This document shows, piece by piece, positions 44,561 to 53,122 of a stretch of DNA of 64,000 bases. The stretch comes from Paeniglutamicibacter cryotolerans (lineage in GTDB: Bacteria; Actinomycetota; Actinomycetes; Actinomycetales; Micrococcaceae): NCBI RefSeq assembly GCF_014190875.1, contig NZ_JACHVS010000001.1, positions 186,001-250,000 on the forward strand, given 5' to 3'. The notes beneath the pieces were generated by a model. It did not search any database, was not told where the DNA came from, and saw nothing but the letters and a program-made list of their open reading frames with translations. Position 1 is the stretch's first letter, and each line of letters opens with the position of its first letter. The position numbers and the translations under genes are program-made.

Positions 44561-45640
44561 CTAGCCAAGGGAGCAGCCGATCAACAGCGGCTCGTTGTGC
44601 AGTTCGATGCCGAAGGCCTCCAGCACGCCGGCACGCACTGCCCGGGCAATGGCCAGCACGTCCTGGGCGCTGGCACCCCCGCGGTTGGTGATGGCCAGCG
44701 TGTGCTTGGAGGACAACGCGGCCCGTCCCCCGGCGATGGACTCCCCTGCCGTACCGGGCAGGCCATAGCCCTTGGAGAAGCCGGCCCGGTCGATCAGCCA
44801 GGCGGCGGAGAGCTTCAGGTGTCCCTCTTGGCCGGAGGGGAAGCGCGGAGCGTCTTGCGGCAGCTTCTCCAGCAGCGCCTCGGGCACTATCGGGTTGGTG
44901 AAGAAGGAACCGGTCGAATACGTGTCCCGGTCAGCGGGATCCAGCACCATGCCCTTGCCGGAGCGCAGCGACAGCACCTTCTCGCGCACGGCGCGGGCCT
45001 CGGCCGCGTCGCCCTGCTCGATGCCCAGGGAACGGGCCAGCTCGGCATAGGCGATCGGTGAGGATTCCGTGCCCGGCATCAGCCCGAAGGTCACCTTCAG
45101 CACCACGTAGCGCGGGGAGCCGTTGTCGGTGTTGGCCTTGAGCAGCGAATCGCGGTAGCCGAATTCCAGCTCGGCGTTGGTGAATTCGACGAGGTTTTCG
45201 TCGCGGCGGTCCCAGCAGCGCACCGAGACGATGCTCTGCGACACGTCGGCTCCATAGGCGCCCACGTTCTGCACCGGGGTCGCACCGGTGGAGCCGGGGA
45301 TGCCAGAGAGCGCGGCGAGCCCGCCGAACCCGGCCTCGATGGAGCGGGCCACGAAGTCGTCCCACGGGTGGCCGGCCTCCACGGTGAGCAGGACCCTGCC
45401 TCCGGGAAGCGCCCCGCCGATCTCGATGCCAGTGCCGGTCAGCCGCAGCACCGTGCCGGGAAATCCGTCGTCGGAGACGACCAGGTTGGAGCCGCCAGCG
45501 ATGATCAGCAGGTCGGTGCCCAACGCATCGTTGGATCGCACGACGGAGAGGATTTCCTCCTCGGTCGCCGCCTCGAGCACTGTACCGGCCGGGCCGCCCA
45601 CGCCGGTGGTGGTCATCTGGGAAAGCAGCACTGTACTCAC
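44561..45640 (-). CDS. murB: UDP-N-acetylenolpyruvoylglucosamine reductase
   Basis: 359 residues. MurB reduces the enolpyruvyl group to lactyl in UDP-MurNAc synthesis, using FAD and NADPH. FAD-binding features are ADGSNLVVSDDGFPGTVLRL-like (here GGSNLVVSDDGFPGTVLR) and the segment LAALSGIPGSTGATPVQNVG. The catalytic serine lies in TGSFFTNPIV, and the C-terminal Glu region in LHNEPLLIG. It starts at a GTG overlapping the stop of the MFS gene. Confidence 0.95.
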   Translation of the reverse strand: MSTVLLSQMTTTGVGGPAGTVLEAATEEEILSVVRSNDALGTDLLIIAGGSNLVVSDDGFPGTVLRLTGTGIEIGGALPGGRVLLTVEAGHPWDDFVARSIEAGFGGLAALSGIPGSTGATPVQNVGAYGADVSQSIVSVRCWDRRDENLVEFTNAELEFGYRDSLLKANTDNGSPRYVVLKVTFGLMPGTESSPIAYAELARSLGIEQGDAAEARAVREKVLSLRSGKGMVLDPADRDTYSTGSFFTNPIVPEALLEKLPQDAPRFPSGQEGHLKLSAAWLIDRAGFSKGYGLPGTAGESIAGGRAALSSKHTLAITNRGGASAQDVLAIARAVRAGVLEAFGIELHNEPLLIGCSLG

Positions 45641-46827
45641 TGTTCGGGTACCTGGTCCTTATCGGTGTTCATGATCGAGGGTGCGGGCCGGGCCGCAGTG
45701 GCGCCGGCCAGGGCGAAGGAGGCCACCACGAGCACGCAGATGGCCAGCAATGCGTTGAGCAGTCCGACCCGGTCGGCCAGCAGTCCCAGCAGCGGGGGCC
45801 CGCCGAGGAACGCCCCGTAGCCGATGGTCGAGACCACCGAGACGCGGGCCGCCGCCCGGATCGGTTCGTCGGAGGCCGCCGACATGGCTACGGGGAAGGT
45901 CAGCGCGACGCCCAGGCCCCACAGCACCAGGGCCGCCATGGCCATCTGCACCGAGTGTCCGTAGACGAAGAGCACCACCCCGGCCAGGGCCAGAACGGCG
46001 CTGCCGCGCATCACGGCGACCCGGCCGAAGCGGGCCAGGACCCTCCCGCCGAGTAGTCGGGCGACGGTCATCGCCGTGACGAAGATGCCATATCCCACGG
46101 CTCCGATGGAGTTTGCCGTGCCGTAGCCGTCGGTCAGGGCCAGCGCCACCCAGTCCCCGGCTGCTCCTTCTGCCAGGGCCATGCCCAGCACCATGATGCC
46201 CAGCAACACGGTGCGCGGCTCGCGCCAGGCGGCGGAGAGCAGCGAGCGGTTGCCGCCGACACCGGTGTGCCGGGTGTCGGGCCGGTAGGAGCGGCCGCCA
46301 CCGTGGATCAGGATCAGCACGATGGCGGCCAGCAGCACGAAGTGCCAGGCCACGGGCAGATGGATCCAGGAGAAGAGCACGCCGATGGCCGCTCCCACGA
46401 CGGTGCCGACACTGAAGAAGCCATGCAGCACCGGCATGATGTTCCGGCCGAGCCCGCGCTCCATCGCCGCGCCCTGGACGTTCGACGCGACGTTCCAGCA
46501 GGCGGTGCCGCTGCCCTGGAGGAACAGGGCAACACCGGTGAGCGCCACTGAGCCGACGACGCTGGAGAAGAACCCGATCAGGGCCATCGCCAGCGCGGTC
46601 AGTGTGGCGCCGGCCAGGATGGTGCGTTTGGAGCCGAGCCGCAGCACCACTAAGCCAGAGAGCGAGACGGAGAGGAAGGAGCCCGCCGACATGCACAACA
46701 GCAGCAGGCCTACCTCGCCGTGGCTCAGGCCGAGCCCGTCCCGGATCGCGGGGAGTCTGGAGACCAGGGTGGAGATGACCAGGCCCGACGCGAGGTACCC
46801 CGCTATGACGCCGTTGCGCCAGGCCAA
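45637..46827 (-). CDS. MFS transporter
   Basis: 396 residues, 12 membrane segments, with the MFS loop motif between TM2 and TM3 (GLVVLRLGSKRTILAGA). It resembles the YbjJ/FucP-like branch by general wording, but the substrate is not deducible. The first possible start is TTG 46827 (LAWRNGVIAGYL); no ATG or GTG is available in frame after the preceding stop, so the start is uncertain. It overlaps murB by 4 bases and follows the HadB-like gene by 17. Confidence 0.87.
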   Translation of the reverse strand: MAWRNGVIAGYLASGLVISTLVSRLPAIRDGLGLSHGEVGLLLLCMSAGSFLSVSLSGLVVLRLGSKRTILAGATLTALAMALIGFFSSVVGSVALTGVALFLQGSGTACWNVASNVQGAAMERGLGRNIMPVLHGFFSVGTVVGAAIGVLFSWIHLPVAWHFVLLAAIVLILIHGGGRSYRPDTRHTGVGGNRSLLSAAWREPRTVLLGIMVLGMALAEGAAGDWVALALTDGYGTANSIGAVGYGIFVTAMTVARLLGGRVLARFGRVAVMRGSAVLALAGVVLFVYGHSVQMAMAALVLWGLGVALTFPVAMSAASDEPIRAAARVSVVSTIGYGAFLGGPPLLGLLADRVGLLNALLAICVLVVASFALAGATAARPAPSIMNTDKDQVPEQ

Positions 46828-46844
46828 GGTCCCGGAATCGGTTT

Positions 46845-47291
46845 TCAGAACCGGACCACTGCCTGGGACTTCATCAGGACCTTCTGGCCCCCGACGCTGA
46901 CGGTGATGTCGACTCGCGCCGTGCGGGCCTCGGCATCCAGCGCGCCGATCTTGCCCTCAAGCACTATCTCCGTGCCTTCGAAGTCGCCCGGGTTCGAGCC
47001 CGCCGGGTCCTCGACGAGAACTGGCTTGGTAAAGCGGGACTGGTAGTCGATGACGGCTCCCGGATCCCCGGCCCAGTCGGTGACCAGCTGGACGGCGGCA
47101 CCCATGGTGAACATGCCGTGGGCGATGACGCCGGGCAGCCCGACCTCGAGCGCGAAGCGCTCGTTCCAGTGGATCGGGTTGAAGTCGCCGGAGGCACCGG
47201 CGTAGCGGATGAGGTCCGCGCGGTTCACACGGACGCTGGAGGCGCCGATGGGCGCCCCCACCTCGAGTGTGCCGAAATCGATGGCGGGCAT
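46845..47291 (-). CDS. MaoC-type (R)-hydroxyacyl dehydratase, HadB-like
   Basis: 148-residue hot-dog protein. The hydratase-2 motif YAGASGDFNPIHWNE (about 30-44) holds the catalytic Asp and His. It pairs with the preceding gene as in the HadAB dehydratase of mycobacteria, which dehydrates beta-hydroxyacyl-ACP. Micrococcaceae make no mycolic acids, so the acyl substrate here is open. Its start shares one base with the stop of the HadA-like gene. Confidence 0.88.
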   Translation of the reverse strand: MPAIDFGTLEVGAPIGASSVRVNRADLIRYAGASGDFNPIHWNERFALEVGLPGVIAHGMFTMGAAVQLVTDWAGDPGAVIDYQSRFTKPVLVEDPAGSNPGDFEGTEIVLEGKIGALDAEARTARVDITVSVGGQKVLMKSQAVVRF

Positions 47292-47740
47292 TACTGGTCC
47301 TCTCCGCGGACGAGCAGCGAGGAAACGGTGGTGGCCACGCGCTCCCCGGTGATGAGCGTAATTTCTGCGCGGGTGGTGAGCATGGCTCCGCCGCCCATGG
47401 CCCTGACCGTATCGACGTGCAGCTCGGCGAGCAGCTCGTCCCCGGCCACGATCGGGCGGTGGTGGGTGAAGCGCTGGTCGGCGTGGACCACGCGGGAGAA
47501 GTCGATCCCGGACTCGGGGTCCAGGATCAGCCGGGCGTCGGCCTTCTGCGCGACGATGATCGCGAAGGTCGGCGGCGCCACGACGTCGGCGTGGCCGAGC
47601 TCGGCGGCGGCCGCCGGGTCGAAGTGTGCGCGGTGCGTGGCCTTGACGGCCGCGGCGAATTCGCTGATCTTTTCCCGGCCCACCAGGTACGGTGCCTCGG
47701 GTGGGTAGACGCGCCCCTGCAGGGCGGGATTGATGCTCAT
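47291..47740 (-). CDS. HadA-like MaoC N-terminal domain dehydratase partner
   Basis: 149 residues of the FAS1-type/MaoC_dehydrat_N family (UPF0336). It starts with SINPALQGRVYPPEAPYLVGREKI, split as VYPPEAPYLVGREKI (about 11-25), and holds APPTFAIIV and the lower-barrel region. It lacks the Asp/His motif, as HadA does, and would bind the acyl chain for HadB. It is the first gene of the five-gene minus-strand operon ending with the AlkZ-like gene. Confidence 0.87.
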   Translation of the reverse strand: MSINPALQGRVYPPEAPYLVGREKISEFAAAVKATHRAHFDPAAAAELGHADVVAPPTFAIIVAQKADARLILDPESGIDFSRVVHADQRFTHHRPIVAGDELLAELHVDTVRAMGGGAMLTTRAEITLITGERVATTVSSLLVRGEDQ

Positions 47741-47792
47741 CGTGTCCTCTACTGTTGCTGCGTTCGGTCGTGGGGCGGGGCCGGCGAAACCG

Positions 47793-48068
47793 TTAGGATT
47801 CCTTGGCCGCCTTCTTGCGCGGTTTCGGGGCGGGCATCAGGCCCTGGGCAACGCGGTAGGCCTTGGCGTCGCGGGTGCGGACCACGAGCCCCGACACGTG
47901 CGTCAGCAGGCCGACGACGATGATGGCGATGGCGACGTACGTCAGCGGGTGGATGCGCATGTTCACGGCAACCAGGGCCAGCACGATGCCGGTGCCCGAA
48001 ATGATCATGGAGCCAATGGCCAGTTTCTTGTACAGGCTGGAGGCCGCATGCCAGGGGGTATTCGTCAT
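47793..48068 (-). CDS. small two-span membrane protein
   Basis: 91 residues: two hydrophobic segments (about 17-35 and 43-62) and a basic tail (PAPKPRKKAAKES). It lies 35 bases downstream of the DUF2797 gene and 52 bases upstream of the HadA-like gene, all on the minus strand. No family recognised. Confidence 0.65.
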   Translation of the reverse strand: MTNTPWHAASSLYKKLAIGSMIISGTGIVLALVAVNMRIHPLTYVAIAIIVVGLLTHVSGLVVRTRDAKAYRVAQGLMPAPKPRKKAAKES

Positions 48069-48103
48069 GCCAACAATTCTAGTTCAGCCGCGGGCCCCCG
48101 GGT

Positions 48104-49051
48104 TCAGAAGAGGGATTCCTGCAGCACCGGGATCCGCGTGGAGAAATCCCCCGGCTCCACCCGGCGCCCCTTCAGTGCGGCCGCATCAAGCAGAAAGGGC
48201 AGGTCAGATCCGTCCAGCCGTACCAGCAGGCCCTGTCCCAGCACGGCACAGACGGTGAACCCATGGCGTCCATGATCCGCTTCCCACGGGTAGGGCTGCA
48301 TTTCACCGCTGCCCAGCAGCTCCAGGATCGGATCGGCCAGCGCCGGATGCACCCAGGACTCGGCGACCGGCCGGAAGTCCAGTTCACCGGCGCGGTAAAG
48401 CTGGTCCAGCAGTGCGGCAACCAGCTGAACCGCGATCTGGTTGAGCCGCGCCGGATGATTCGAGTCGGCGCCGGACCCTTGGGGCAGGTATCCAAGCAGC
48501 CCGGCCGTCTTGGCCTTGGCCCGCACTCCCTGGACCATGCCGAACCGTTCACTGACCCTGTCCTCGAGCCGGCGCACTATGGCGCCGTCGGGGGCCAGCG
48601 CCACGTACTGCGCGGCGACCGCGCCCTGTTCGGCCAGGCGCCGCCATTTGCTGCCCTGAGCCGCCGTACCGACCTTGGACACACCGTGGGCGAACGTCGC
48701 CACGTAGAGCCAATGCGGCTGGGCAAGATAGGCCCGTAGTCCCGGTGAGGCGATTCCCGACCGGTGGAAGTCGTGCATCGCCCGGGACTGGTCCTTCGAG
48801 AGGCACAGCGCGCATTGGGTTCCGTACGCCACCTGGTTCGCTTCGGGACAGGGCACGGAAGTGCGCTCCCCCACCCCGTGGACCAGGACATGGCCCAGGC
48901 ACCAGCGTCCGGGCAGTACCCTGAAGCCCAGCCGCGTCCCGGGCTCGAGTGCGATCCGCCGGTCATCGCCCGCGGCGGTGCGCAGCGCCAGCGCCGCTGT
49001 CCCGTCGCTGGCGGGCCACGAAATGCCGTGGCAGTTCAGCGCCCCGGTCAC
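48104..49051 (-). CDS. DUF2797 protein
   Basis: 315 residues. The DUF2797 cysteine pattern is present: CLGHVLVHG, then CPEANQVAYGTQCALC with the spacing of a metal site, followed by HDFHRSG and YVATFAHGVSKVGTA (GIY-YIG-like YVATF...KVG). Function is unknown; the Cys cluster and the GIY-YIG-like strand suggest a nucleic-acid or metal role. Its GTG/ATG start overlaps the stop of the MinD-like gene by 4 bases, so the two are coupled. Confidence 0.75.
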   Translation of the reverse strand: MTGALNCHGISWPASDGTAALALRTAAGDDRRIALEPGTRLGFRVLPGRWCLGHVLVHGVGERTSVPCPEANQVAYGTQCALCLSKDQSRAMHDFHRSGIASPGLRAYLAQPHWLYVATFAHGVSKVGTAAQGSKWRRLAEQGAVAAQYVALAPDGAIVRRLEDRVSERFGMVQGVRAKAKTAGLLGYLPQGSGADSNHPARLNQIAVQLVAALLDQLYRAGELDFRPVAESWVHPALADPILELLGSGEMQPYPWEADHGRHGFTVCAVLGQGLLVRLDGSDLPFLLDAAALKGRRVEPGDFSTRIPVLQESLF

Positions 49052-51003
49052 TGCTGGTGGTTCAGGGCACCCGCCACCGCCGCTGCGGCATGAAGCCAGC
49101 TGCGGCGTGTTGCGGGACGCAGGCCCTCGAAGCGGATCTGGCCCTTGACCAGTGCGGCATCGTAGGGAACGGTGACCACGTCGCGGGCCAACCGGCGGAA
49201 ACCATGCACTATCCGGTCCAGCTGATCGGTCCTGCCCTGGGGCTGGTGCTGGCTGATGATCACCACGGCGTTGCGGGCAAGATCGGCGTAATGCCCACCG
49301 CGTTTGGCCAGCGCCTCAAGCAGCAGGGCACCCGCTTCGGCGTGCTCCTCCACAGTGGTGCTGGCGATGACCAGCTGATCGGTGTGGTCAATCATGCGCA
49401 TCCAGCGCTCGGCTGATTCATCGTTGCCCGAATCCACCACGACGAGCTGGAAGAATCGGGTGACGGCGTCATGGAGCACGTCGAAGTCCTTGGCCGTCAC
49501 CAGCTGTTCGGAGGCCAGCAGCGTGGGATCGGTGCGCAGCACGCTGTAGCGGTCTTCCGGCTGGTAGTGCACGAAGTCGTTGATCACCTGCTCCCCGGCC
49601 ATGGCCTTGACCAGCCGCGGGGCGGCGGCGAGCAGGTCCATGGAGTGGGCATCGTGGCCGGCCCGGGCGGTGCGCCAGCCCAGGGTGCCACGGGTTCCAT
49701 TGTTGTCCCAGACCAGGATCGGGTCCCCGCTATTACGACCGAAGGCCGCTGCCAGCAGGACGGCGGTGGGCGTCTTATTTGCCCCGCCCTTGCCGTTGAC
49801 CACGGAAATCGTCTTGGGCGAGGCCGACCGCGTACCAATGGCACGGCGCCAGGCACGCTCCTCGAGCTCCTCGGCCGACGGATCGATCGAGAATCCCATC
49901 CGGGCCAGGAAGCCACGGAAACCGCGTTCGGGACGGAACGTCGGTTCGTCCTCGGGGCGCAGGAAGGTATCGCGCTCCCCCGGTCCCGGAACCAGCTCGC
50001 GCAGGGCTTGTCGGCGACCCTCGGACGTCGTCAAGTCATCGTTCTTCACTTGGCGTGCACCCGCCGAACCCGGCTCTGCCACCGCTGCGGGTGCAGTGGT
50101 GGCCGAGGTACCCGCCGGGCGGGTCAATCCGGTCGCAGGGTCGGCCGCCTTGGTCGTATCCGGCCGAGCCTGAACCATGGGCTCGCTGGGCTTTGCCGTT
50201 TTTGCACCAGGGGCTACAGCCGCGGGCTTTACCGTGGCGACGGGCTTCGGGACGGCGGTGGGCTTGGCCGTGACCACGGGTTTCCGATTCTCGCCCGGCT
50301 TGGCTGTGACTAACGCTTTTGCGGCCTCTGACGGTTTCGGATCAGCTCCCGGCTTCGCCGTGACCGCAGGCTTCGGCTTGGCGGCCTCCTTGGCGGGTGC
50401 TGCCGGCTTCGTCGTGGATCTGGCCGGCGACAGGGCAGACCGCGCGGGCTTTCCGGGGGTCTTGGCGGCGGGAACGGCAGTGGTCGGCTTCCCGTCCGGA
50501 TGCGGGGCTGGGATGGGCTTGAGTGCTGGCTTGGCAACGTCCGATGGTTTCACCGACGCCGGCTTGGCCGGACTCGACGCCGATTTCACGTTGGATTTTC
50601 CCTTGCCGGCTGTGGCCGCAGTGGCGTCGGCAGTTGGAACCGCAGCCTGGCCCGAGGGCTTGAAGGCGCCCGGGGCCAGGGGCTTGGGAGCCGTGGGTAC
50701 GGGTTTGGCGGCGGTCGGCTTCGCTGCCGCCGGTCCGGAAACCACGGGTAGCTGCCCGGTGTGCCTGCCATGTGCCTTGCGGATATCCGCTGGCGTCTGC
50801 GACGGGGCGTCGACCTGCGGAACGGCCTGGGTGGCCGGTTCTGCCATGGGGGAAGTTTCCGGCACCGCATCGAATTCATCACCGGCAGGGGAACCCGGGG
50901 CACCCTGTGTGGCAGCGGTCTTGCGTCGGGCTTCCTCGTCCCTTCGGGCTTGGCGAAGCGACGCCCGCGTCGGGAATTCTTCGTTGAGGTCCCCCATTGG
51001 CAT
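49048..51003 (-). CDS. MinD/ParA-like ATPase with long Ala/Pro/Lys-rich region
   Basis: 651 residues. Residues 1-330 are low-complexity, with repeated T-A-K-P-G/x-x-K-P units (for example VTAKPGADPKPSEAAK). Residues about 395-645 are a MinD/ParA-fold ATPase with deviant Walker A VNGKGGANKTPTA, and the Walker A' region LVWDNNGTRGTLGW. The layout resembles EspI of mycobacterial type VII systems and other actinobacterial MinD-like proteins. No Esx genes are in the window. AAAGGAC lies 7 bases before the ATG. It heads a unit with the DUF2797 gene. Confidence 0.8.
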   Translation of the reverse strand: MPMGDLNEEFPTRASLRQARRDEEARRKTAATQGAPGSPAGDEFDAVPETSPMAEPATQAVPQVDAPSQTPADIRKAHGRHTGQLPVVSGPAAAKPTAAKPVPTAPKPLAPGAFKPSGQAAVPTADATAATAGKGKSNVKSASSPAKPASVKPSDVAKPALKPIPAPHPDGKPTTAVPAAKTPGKPARSALSPARSTTKPAAPAKEAAKPKPAVTAKPGADPKPSEAAKALVTAKPGENRKPVVTAKPTAVPKPVATVKPAAVAPGAKTAKPSEPMVQARPDTTKAADPATGLTRPAGTSATTAPAAVAEPGSAGARQVKNDDLTTSEGRRQALRELVPGPGERDTFLRPEDEPTFRPERGFRGFLARMGFSIDPSAEELEERAWRRAIGTRSASPKTISVVNGKGGANKTPTAVLLAAAFGRNSGDPILVWDNNGTRGTLGWRTARAGHDAHSMDLLAAAPRLVKAMAGEQVINDFVHYQPEDRYSVLRTDPTLLASEQLVTAKDFDVLHDAVTRFFQLVVVDSGNDESAERWMRMIDHTDQLVIASTTVEEHAEAGALLLEALAKRGGHYADLARNAVVIISQHQPQGRTDQLDRIVHGFRRLARDVVTVPYDAALVKGQIRFEGLRPATRRSWLHAAAAVAGALNHQQ

Positions 51004-51329
51004 TCGATTTGTCCTTTCAGGTTCATTCGATTCGTCGGCGGAAGATCAATCCCCCCTCGTCATCTGCTGGCCATGCCGACAGATCCCGGCAGGTCCGTTC
51101 GGAGCCCGGCTTTTAGAACACCCTATCGGGAAAACCCCTTCCGGCGCAGGACATCCGGGGCCGCTTCGCCCGGTTTTCGGCCGCCGGGCTACTCGTCGCA
51201 GAACCACCCGAGGGAGGGGGTTTTTGGCCGTGGCCCGGCAAACTGACATTCTTGGAGCAGATTGGATTGATCCGACGACCGGTGAAGCAATTGCCCGGTG
51301 TCCCGCCGTGCATGACGAAAGGAGCCGAT
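51004..51329. other. divergent control region of the MinD-like and DedA genes
   Basis: No gene seen. Promoters for both genes should be here, but no confident hexamers were found. AAAGGAG just before 51330 is the DedA ribosome-binding site. Confidence 0.5.
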
Positions 51330-51995
51330 ATGGAGCAGTTCTCGGCACTCATGGCGGCCATCAGCACATTCATCATCGACGCGGCCGACAACCCCTTCGT
51401 CTACTTGCTGGTCTTCCTCTGCTGCGCCATCGACGGCTTCTTCCCGCCGATCCCCAGTGAATCGGTAGTCGTCTCGCTGGCGTCGCTCATCATGTCGCAT
51501 GGGGTGCCCAACCCGTGGCTGCTCGGCGGCGTTGCAGCACTCGGCGCCTTCGTGGGCGACAACGTGGCCTACGTGATCGGCCGTTCCATCGGTACCGACC
51601 GCTTTGCCTGGATGCGCCGTCCGCGCCTGCAACGCGGATTCGAATGGGCCGGCGTCGAGCTGAGGAAACGTCCGGTATCGCTGATCCTGGTCGCCCGGTT
51701 CGTGCCGATCGGACGCGTGGCGGTCAATCTGGTGGCCGGTGCCACGAAGTACCCGCACCGCCGCTTTGCGTTCCTGACCTCCTGTTCGGCCCTCGCCTGG
51801 GCCGTCTACTCGGTCATGGTGGGCATTGTTGCCGGAAGCTGGTTCAAGGAACACCACCTGCTGGGCATGGTCGTCGCCATCGCCGTCGCCATGGTTCTGG
51901 GGCTCGGCATCGACCGGGTGGTGACCTACTTCAGCGGTGCGGTTTCGCTGCGCCGCAAGACCGACGTGCATGACGAGACGACACCCACCGCCTGA
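51330..51995 (+). CDS. DedA-family membrane protein
   Basis: 221 residues, five to six membrane segments. The DedA (VTT) features are DGFFPPIPSESVVVSLASL (acidic residues in the re-entrant helix) and LVARFVPIGRVAVNLVAGAT with the essential Arg. The family flips lipids such as undecaprenyl phosphate or phosphatidylethanolamine. The ATG at 51330 is chosen for its AAAGGAG 5 bases upstream; the frame is open to 51252. Confidence 0.9.
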   Translation: MEQFSALMAAISTFIIDAADNPFVYLLVFLCCAIDGFFPPIPSESVVVSLASLIMSHGVPNPWLLGGVAALGAFVGDNVAYVIGRSIGTDRFAWMRRPRLQRGFEWAGVELRKRPVSLILVARFVPIGRVAVNLVAGATKYPHRRFAFLTSCSALAWAVYSVMVGIVAGSWFKEHHLLGMVVAIAVAMVLGLGIDRVVTYFSGAVSLRRKTDVHDETTPTA

Positions 51996-52512
51996 GTCGC
52001 GCATTGCCCGGCCCTGGTTCCCCGGGCTGGCGGGCTTGGCCGGATATTGTTGCCATGGCCGGCTCAGGGCCTTGTAAAGCTCACTAGTTAGGTGCCTGCC
52101 GGGGAACCCCCGCAAGGCCCGCCCGGGCTGCGCCGCTGGTCAGCTCCACCGTGAACACCGCGGCCTGGTTGCGATTGCCACCGGACCTGATCGGGTTCGG
52201 GCCGCAGCTACCTGCCACCCGGCCGTCCACCCTTTGCGAGAATCCGTCGACGCAGACTTCAACGAACATCCCGGTGGCGTTCGCGAGGTCCGGACATCGG
52301 AGATCTCGCCGGCTGTTTCGGAACCGCTCTCCGGCCAATCCAGGGACACGAAGTAGGAGCTTTCCAGCGTGGCGGGCGGACGAAGCTGCGCATTCATCGC
52401 CGTCCGATGCCCACCGTGAGCCTGGGGCCGGTACCAGCTGTCTTCGGCCACCCTGCGCCCGGCGCGGGCTGGCCAGGGCCCGCGCCGGGCGCAGGTCAGG
52501 ATGCCACAAAAA
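51996..52512. other. non-coding stretch with a possible decayed minus-strand gene
   Basis: On the minus strand SSYFVSLDWPESGSETAGE is in one frame and MFVEVCVDGFSQRVDGRVAG in another, ending at 52084-52086. Together they read like a beta-rich protein cut by a frameshift, but no family is recognised. Otherwise nothing is seen. Confidence 0.3.
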
Positions 52513-52541
52513 ATCCCCGCCTCCACGAGGGAGACGGGGAT
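52513..52541 (-). terminator. intrinsic terminator, copy 1
   Basis: ATCCCCGCCTC pairs with GAGACGGGGAT (one mismatch) around a short loop, followed on the minus strand by a run of seven Ts. It ends the copy 1 tRNA transcript. Confidence 0.85.
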
Positions 52542-52548
52542 CAATCTG

Positions 52549-52622
52549 TAGCGGCTCCGGGACTCGATCCCGGGACCTCACGATTATGAGTCGTGCGCTC
52601 TAACCAGCTGAGCTAAGCCGCC
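52549..52622 (-). tRNA. tRNA-Met (CAT), copy 1
   Basis: 74 nt cloverleaf: acceptor GGCGGCT/AGCCGCT, anticodon loop CTCATAA, T-stem CCGGG/CCCGG, discriminator A. The anticodon stem CACGA/TCGTG lacks the GGG/CCC of initiator tRNA, so this is an elongator type (tRNA-Ile2 cannot be fully excluded by anticodon alone). Confidence 0.95.
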
Positions 52623-52633
52623 ACGAATGGGAA

Positions 52634-52682
52634 AGCCCGCGTCTACGCCATGCACTCTTGCGAGCCGACTCAGACGCGGGCT
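52634..52682 (-). other. 11-bp hairpin between the tRNAs, copy 1
   Basis: AGCCCGCGTCT and AGACGCGGGCT are perfect reverse complements with a 27-nt loop. It is probably a processing signal or a weak terminator after tRNA-Thr. Confidence 0.6.
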
Positions 52683-52693
52683 AGTCCATTCAG

Positions 52694-52765
52694 AGCCCCC
52701 CACCGGAATCGATCCGGTGACCTCGTTCTTACCAAGAACGCGCTCTACCACTGAGCTAGGGGGGC
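52694..52765 (-). tRNA. tRNA-Thr (GGT), copy 1
   Basis: 72 nt cloverleaf: acceptor GCCCCCC/GGGGGGC, D arm GCTC/GAGC, anticodon loop TTGGTAA with GGT, T-stem ACCGG/CCGGT, discriminator T. No encoded CCA. Confidence 0.95.
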
Positions 52766-52869
52766 AACGAGTAAATACTCTACCAGCATTTTCCGGCGTC
52801 TCGCGCCACCCTTAAACCAAGCCGCCCAGGCCCTGTCCGCCGCCCCGCCGGCATCCCTGGATATGAAAA

Positions 52870-52898
52870 ATCCCCGCCTCCACGAGGGAGGCGGGGAT
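52870..52898 (-). terminator. intrinsic terminator, copy 2
   Basis: Same as copy 1 but with a perfect 11-bp stem (GAGGCGGGGAT), followed by five Ts on the minus strand. Confidence 0.85.
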
Positions 52899-52905
52899 CA
52901 ATCTG

Positions 52906-52979
52906 TAGCGGCTCCGGGACTCGATCCCGGGACCTCACGATTATGAGTCGTGCGCTCTAACCAGCTGAGCTAAGCCGCC
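52906..52979 (-). tRNA. tRNA-Met (CAT), copy 2
   Basis: Identical in sequence to the tRNA-Met at 52549-52622. Confidence 0.95.
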
Positions 52980-52990
52980 ACGAATGGGAA

Positions 52991-53039
52991 AGCCCGCGTC
53001 TACGCCATGCACTCTTGCGAGCCGACTCAGACGCGGGCT
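52991..53039 (-). other. 11-bp hairpin between the tRNAs, copy 2
   Basis: Identical to the hairpin of copy 1. Confidence 0.6.
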
Positions 53040-53050
53040 AGTCCATTCAG

Positions 53051-53122
53051 AGCCCCCCACCGGAATCGATCCGGTGACCTCGTTCTTACCAAGAACGCGC
53101 TCTACCACTGAGCTAGGGGGGC
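53051..53122 (-). tRNA. tRNA-Thr (GGT), copy 2
   Basis: Identical in sequence to the tRNA-Thr at 52694-52765. Confidence 0.95.

Larger units (their letters stand above)
52508..52790 (-). repeat. tRNA-Thr/tRNA-Met unit, direct repeat copy 1
   Basis: Nearly identical to 52865-53147 at a fixed offset of 357 bases; only a handful of substitutions, mostly at the right end and one in the terminator stem. Each copy has tRNA-Thr, a hairpin, tRNA-Met and an intrinsic terminator, transcribed on the minus strand. Confidence 0.95.
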
